From: Candidatus Omnitrophota bacterium
GTDB lineage: Bacteria; Omnitrophota; Gorgyraeia; JAGLLT01
NCBI GenBank assembly: GCA_030630095.1
Contig: DAOVNW010000042.1
Location: forward strand, 1-7,640
Reading direction: 5' to 3'
DNA: 7,640 nt
The notes under the pieces were generated by a model that was given only the letters and a program-made list of their open reading frames with translations, was not told the origin of the DNA and did not search any database. This document shows positions 6,138 to 7,640 of this stretch, piece by piece. Every line of letters starts with the position of its first letter. Positions within the stretch are counted from its first letter, which is position 1. The position numbers and the translations under genes were made by a program.

Positions 6138-6764
6138 ATGGGAAATCCCCTGGCTTTATTTCAAGCTATTATTTATGCTATCTCTTCCAGCCTTCTTTAT
6201 CCGGTAATGGCGCTTTTGATTGTTCTGGTTGTTTGGATGGTGGTCTTTGCCGGAGGCTTTTTTGCTGAATGGATAGCTAGATTACGCCTGAAGAGGAATG
6301 TAGATATTACTCAGTATTTGAGTCAGATTCAAAGAGAAAAAGAATTGCCGGAGAATGTAAAAATACATCTACCCTTGCGGGTCCGCATCTATGTAGAAAA
6401 ACTTATCTCTCTTTTGCAAAACAAAGATGATTTTTTCCATGAAAAAGTAGAGGTGCTGATTCAGGAAAAAGAAATGAAATTAACCAAAGAAGTAGATCGT
6501 ACTCGCCTTATTGTCCGCATCGGGCCGAGTCTTGGCCTTATGGGCACGTTAATTCCTATGGGTACCGGCCTGGCAGCTTTAGGCCAGGGTGATATGGCCC
6601 TAATGACTTCCAGCCTTATTATTGCTTTTACTACTACAGTGGTTGGATTAGCCTTGGGTATTTTGGCTTATTTTTTTACTACAATAAAGGGGCGGTGGGC
6701 GCAGGAGGATATAAGAAATATTGAATTGATTACTGAAGTAATGACCAGGGGGGCTGAGAAATGA
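6138..6764 (+). CDS. MotA/TolQ/ExbB-type proton channel subunit (second module)
   Basis: This second proton-channel subunit has 208 residues and differs strongly from the first. TM1 is at about 18-45, a charged cytoplasmic region at 47-122, TM2 at about 125-147 (RIGPSLGLMGTLIPMGTGLA) and TM3 at about 157-181 (IIAFTTTVVGLALGILAYFF). Thr137 in LMGTLIP and the TTT at 165-167 sit where channel threonines occur in ExbB, so proton conduction is plausible. AGGAG at 6126-6130 is seven bases before the ATG. The stop overlaps the next start as ATGA, indicating coupled translation with the DUF2149 gene. The partners are a DUF2162 and a DUF2149 protein rather than exbD and tonB, so the work it powers is probably not the same as that of the first pair. 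It could also feed TonB indirectly; the sequence does not settle this. Confidence 0.9.
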   Translation: MGNPLALFQAIIYAISSSLLYPVMALLIVLVVWMVVFAGGFFAEWIARLRLKRNVDITQYLSQIQREKELPENVKIHLPLRVRIYVEKLISLLQNKDDFFHEKVEVLIQEKEMKLTKEVDRTRLIVRIGPSLGLMGTLIPMGTGLAALGQGDMALMTSSLIIAFTTTVVGLALGILAYFFTTIKGRWAQEDIRNIELITEVMTRGAEK

Positions 6765-7102
6765 GATATTTAAAAAAGCGCCGTTTTTCCACGCAGGCTA
6801 CTGGCGACGATGACCCCTTAAACGGTGTGGCTAACCTTTTTGATGTAGGGCTGGTTTTTATTGTGGGATTATTTCTTGCTTTGATGTCAGTATATAATAT
6901 TATGGATTTTCTTTCCGAAACAAGTGAGATTACCATTGTAAAAAAAAATGAAGAGGGACAGATGGAGATTATTACCAAGAAGGGCAAGGAGATCAAGATA
7001 GAAAAGGTTACGGATAAAAAGATCGGAGGAGAAGAAGGAATTAGGATGGGGACAGCCTATCAGCTAAAAGACGGAAGGATGATTTATGTTTCGGATGAAT
7101 AG
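6761..7102 (+). CDS. DUF2149 small membrane protein, ExbD-like partner of the second channel
   Basis: The 113-residue protein has a basic N-terminus, one TM helix at about 25-48 and a periplasmic domain of about 65 residues ending GTAYQLKDGRMIYVSDE. I match this to DUF2149: the N-terminal DDDPLNGVANLFDVGLVF and the C-terminal GTAYxLxDGRxIYV are the parts I recognise. The layout mirrors ExbD, and LFDVGLVFIVGLF aligns by eye with LIDVIFMLLLFFM of the ExbD in this window. Asp28 therefore sits where the proton-carrying Asp21 lies. The start is fixed by an AGGGGGG at 6747-6753 and by the ATGA overlap with the channel gene. It lacks a TonB-type C-terminal domain. It probably forms the stator or force-transmitting partner of the second channel, possibly acting on the DUF2162 protein. 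Confidence 0.8.
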   Translation: MRYLKKRRFSTQATGDDDPLNGVANLFDVGLVFIVGLFLALMSVYNIMDFLSETSEITIVKKNEEGQMEIITKKGKEIKIEKVTDKKIGGEEGIRMGTAYQLKDGRMIYVSDE

Positions 7103-7105
7103 AAC

Positions 7106-7217
7106 CAGAAGACAGGGAACAACTCGTCCCGGCAAAGCGAAGCGGGCCAAGGAAATCAGAAGTCAGCCCGCCCCGGCAAAGCGAAACGGGCAGAGGAAGA
7201 TAATGAACAGAAGACAG
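7106..7217 (+). repeat. Imperfect 51-base tandem repeat between the DUF2149 and btuF-like genes
   Basis: CAGAAG(A/T)CAG occurs at 7106, 7157 and 7208, spaced exactly 51 bases apart. Each of the first two is followed by CCCGGCAAAGCGAA(G/A)CGGGC (7128-7147 and 7172-7191, 19 of 20 identical) and then by an AGGAA (7150-7154, 7194-7198). The core lies 22 and 15 bases after its CAGAAG, so the units differ by a 7-base gap compensated later. The last unit supplies the ribosome-binding site and ATG of the next gene. The 100 bases from 7103 to 7202 hold no separate gene, but frame 3 is open throughout from ATGs at 7086 and 7095. Confidence 0.75.
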
Positions 7218-7640
7218 AAAATAGGGGGAGGTGCTCTTTGTCTTTTTCTTTTGACGATATGGCTGATTCCGGTTTTTGCCAGAGCAGAGGATGTATTTCG
7301 CTTTAGCGATACTGCAGGCCGGAAAATCACACTTGAACAATCTCCCTCGGCAGTAGTATCATTGGTGCCCTCAATTACCGAAATTATCTTTAAAATCGGC
7401 GCTGGCGATGCGGTAAAAGCGGTTACCTGTCATGATATCTATCCTCCTGAGGCAACCTCAAAAGCAATTGTGGGTGGTTTTTTTTCGCCTTCATTAGAAA
7501 GCATAGAGAATATACAGCCGGATATTATTTTTGTGTCGGGACTGCATACAGAAGTGCGGGAAAAATTTGCTAATAAATGTCAGTTAATCAATCTTAAGGC
7601 AAATTCAGTCTCTGATATCTACCAAAATATCAGACTGTTA
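7203..7640 (+). CDS. BtuF-like periplasmic substrate-binding protein (right-truncated)
   Basis: This is the periplasmic binding component of an ABC importer of the BtuF/FecB helical-backbone family; 146 residues are visible. A signal peptide (MNRRQK, a hydrophobic core, cleavage after FARA at 25-28) leads to FRFSDTAGRKITLEQSP, then VVSLVPSITEIIFKIGAGDA at 51-70, DIYPPEA and SLESIENIQPDIIFVSG, all typical of this family. I chose the ATG at 7203 because GAGGAAG at 7193-7199 precedes it and it gives a compact signal peptide. ATGs at 7095 and 7086 are in the same open frame and would add 36 or 39 Arg/Lys-rich, repeat-derived residues; they overlap the DUF2149 end in the way a coupled start would. 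Corrinoid binding is inferred from the neighbours. Permease and ATPase genes would be expected beyond the edge. Confidence 0.88.
   Translation, partial: MNRRQKIGGGALCLFLLTIWLIPVFARAEDVFRFSDTAGRKITLEQSPSAVVSLVPSITEIIFKIGAGDAVKAVTCHDIYPPEATSKAIVGGFFSPSLESIENIQPDIIFVSGLHTEVREKFANKCQLINLKANSVSDIYQNIRLL

Noticed and set aside
7106..7217. CRISPR array
   Set aside because: Repeats are imperfect, only two to three units occur, the spacers are not unique inserts, and the array abuts a gene start.
7041..7340. 99-codon minus-strand frame across the DUF2149-btuF junction
   Set aside because: It is antisense to two supported genes and mostly translates the tandem repeat; nothing supports expression.

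Overview
This window looks like a chromosomal segment of an uncultivated, AT-rich, Gram-negative-type (diderm) anaerobic bacterium. An outer-membrane TonB-dependent receptor and a TonB protein require two membranes. The unusual inner-membrane genes in the second half, and short palindromic repeats inside reading frames, fit candidate phyla such as Omnitrophota; that placement is only an impression. All genes I accept are on the + strand and tightly packed. The common theme is corrinoid (vitamin B12) synthesis and uptake.

Region 1 (1-1264) is the end of a corrinoid synthesis cluster: the tail of an unrecognised gene, an isolated C-terminal fragment of a threonine-phosphate decarboxylase (CobD of the Salmonella naming), and a complete cbiB that starts inside the fragment's stop codon. 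Region 2 (1277-3012) is a complete exbB-exbD-tonB set whose genes overlap by 23 bases at both junctions. It follows cbiB after only 12 bases, so synthesis and uptake energisation probably share a transcript. The TonB linker carries two copies, 90 bases apart, of a palindromic GC-rich repeat read as VGEGL(V/A)PSR.

Region 3 (3013-3193) holds a plausible promoter and a leader with two crossing sets of complementary segments, followed by a BtuB-like TonB-dependent receptor (3194-5260). A 14-bp-stem hairpin separates the receptor from region 4 (5352-7102). Region 4 is a second membrane module: a polytopic protein I match to DUF2162 (with an intramembrane CPVC), a second MotA/TolQ/ExbB channel subunit, and a small ExbD-like DUF2149 protein. 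An imperfect 51-base repeat (7106-7217) leads into the start of a BtuF-like periplasmic binding protein that runs off the right edge.

Working model: the receptor brings a corrinoid or related metal chelate across the outer membrane, powered by ExbB-ExbD-TonB. The BtuF-like protein captures it in the periplasm, and CbiB serves completion of the cofactor. The second proton-channel pair and its DUF2162 partner form an uncharacterised unit placed inside this pathway and are the most interesting part of the window: a proton-motive-force-coupled system without its own TonB, probably acting on the same metal or corrinoid substrate.
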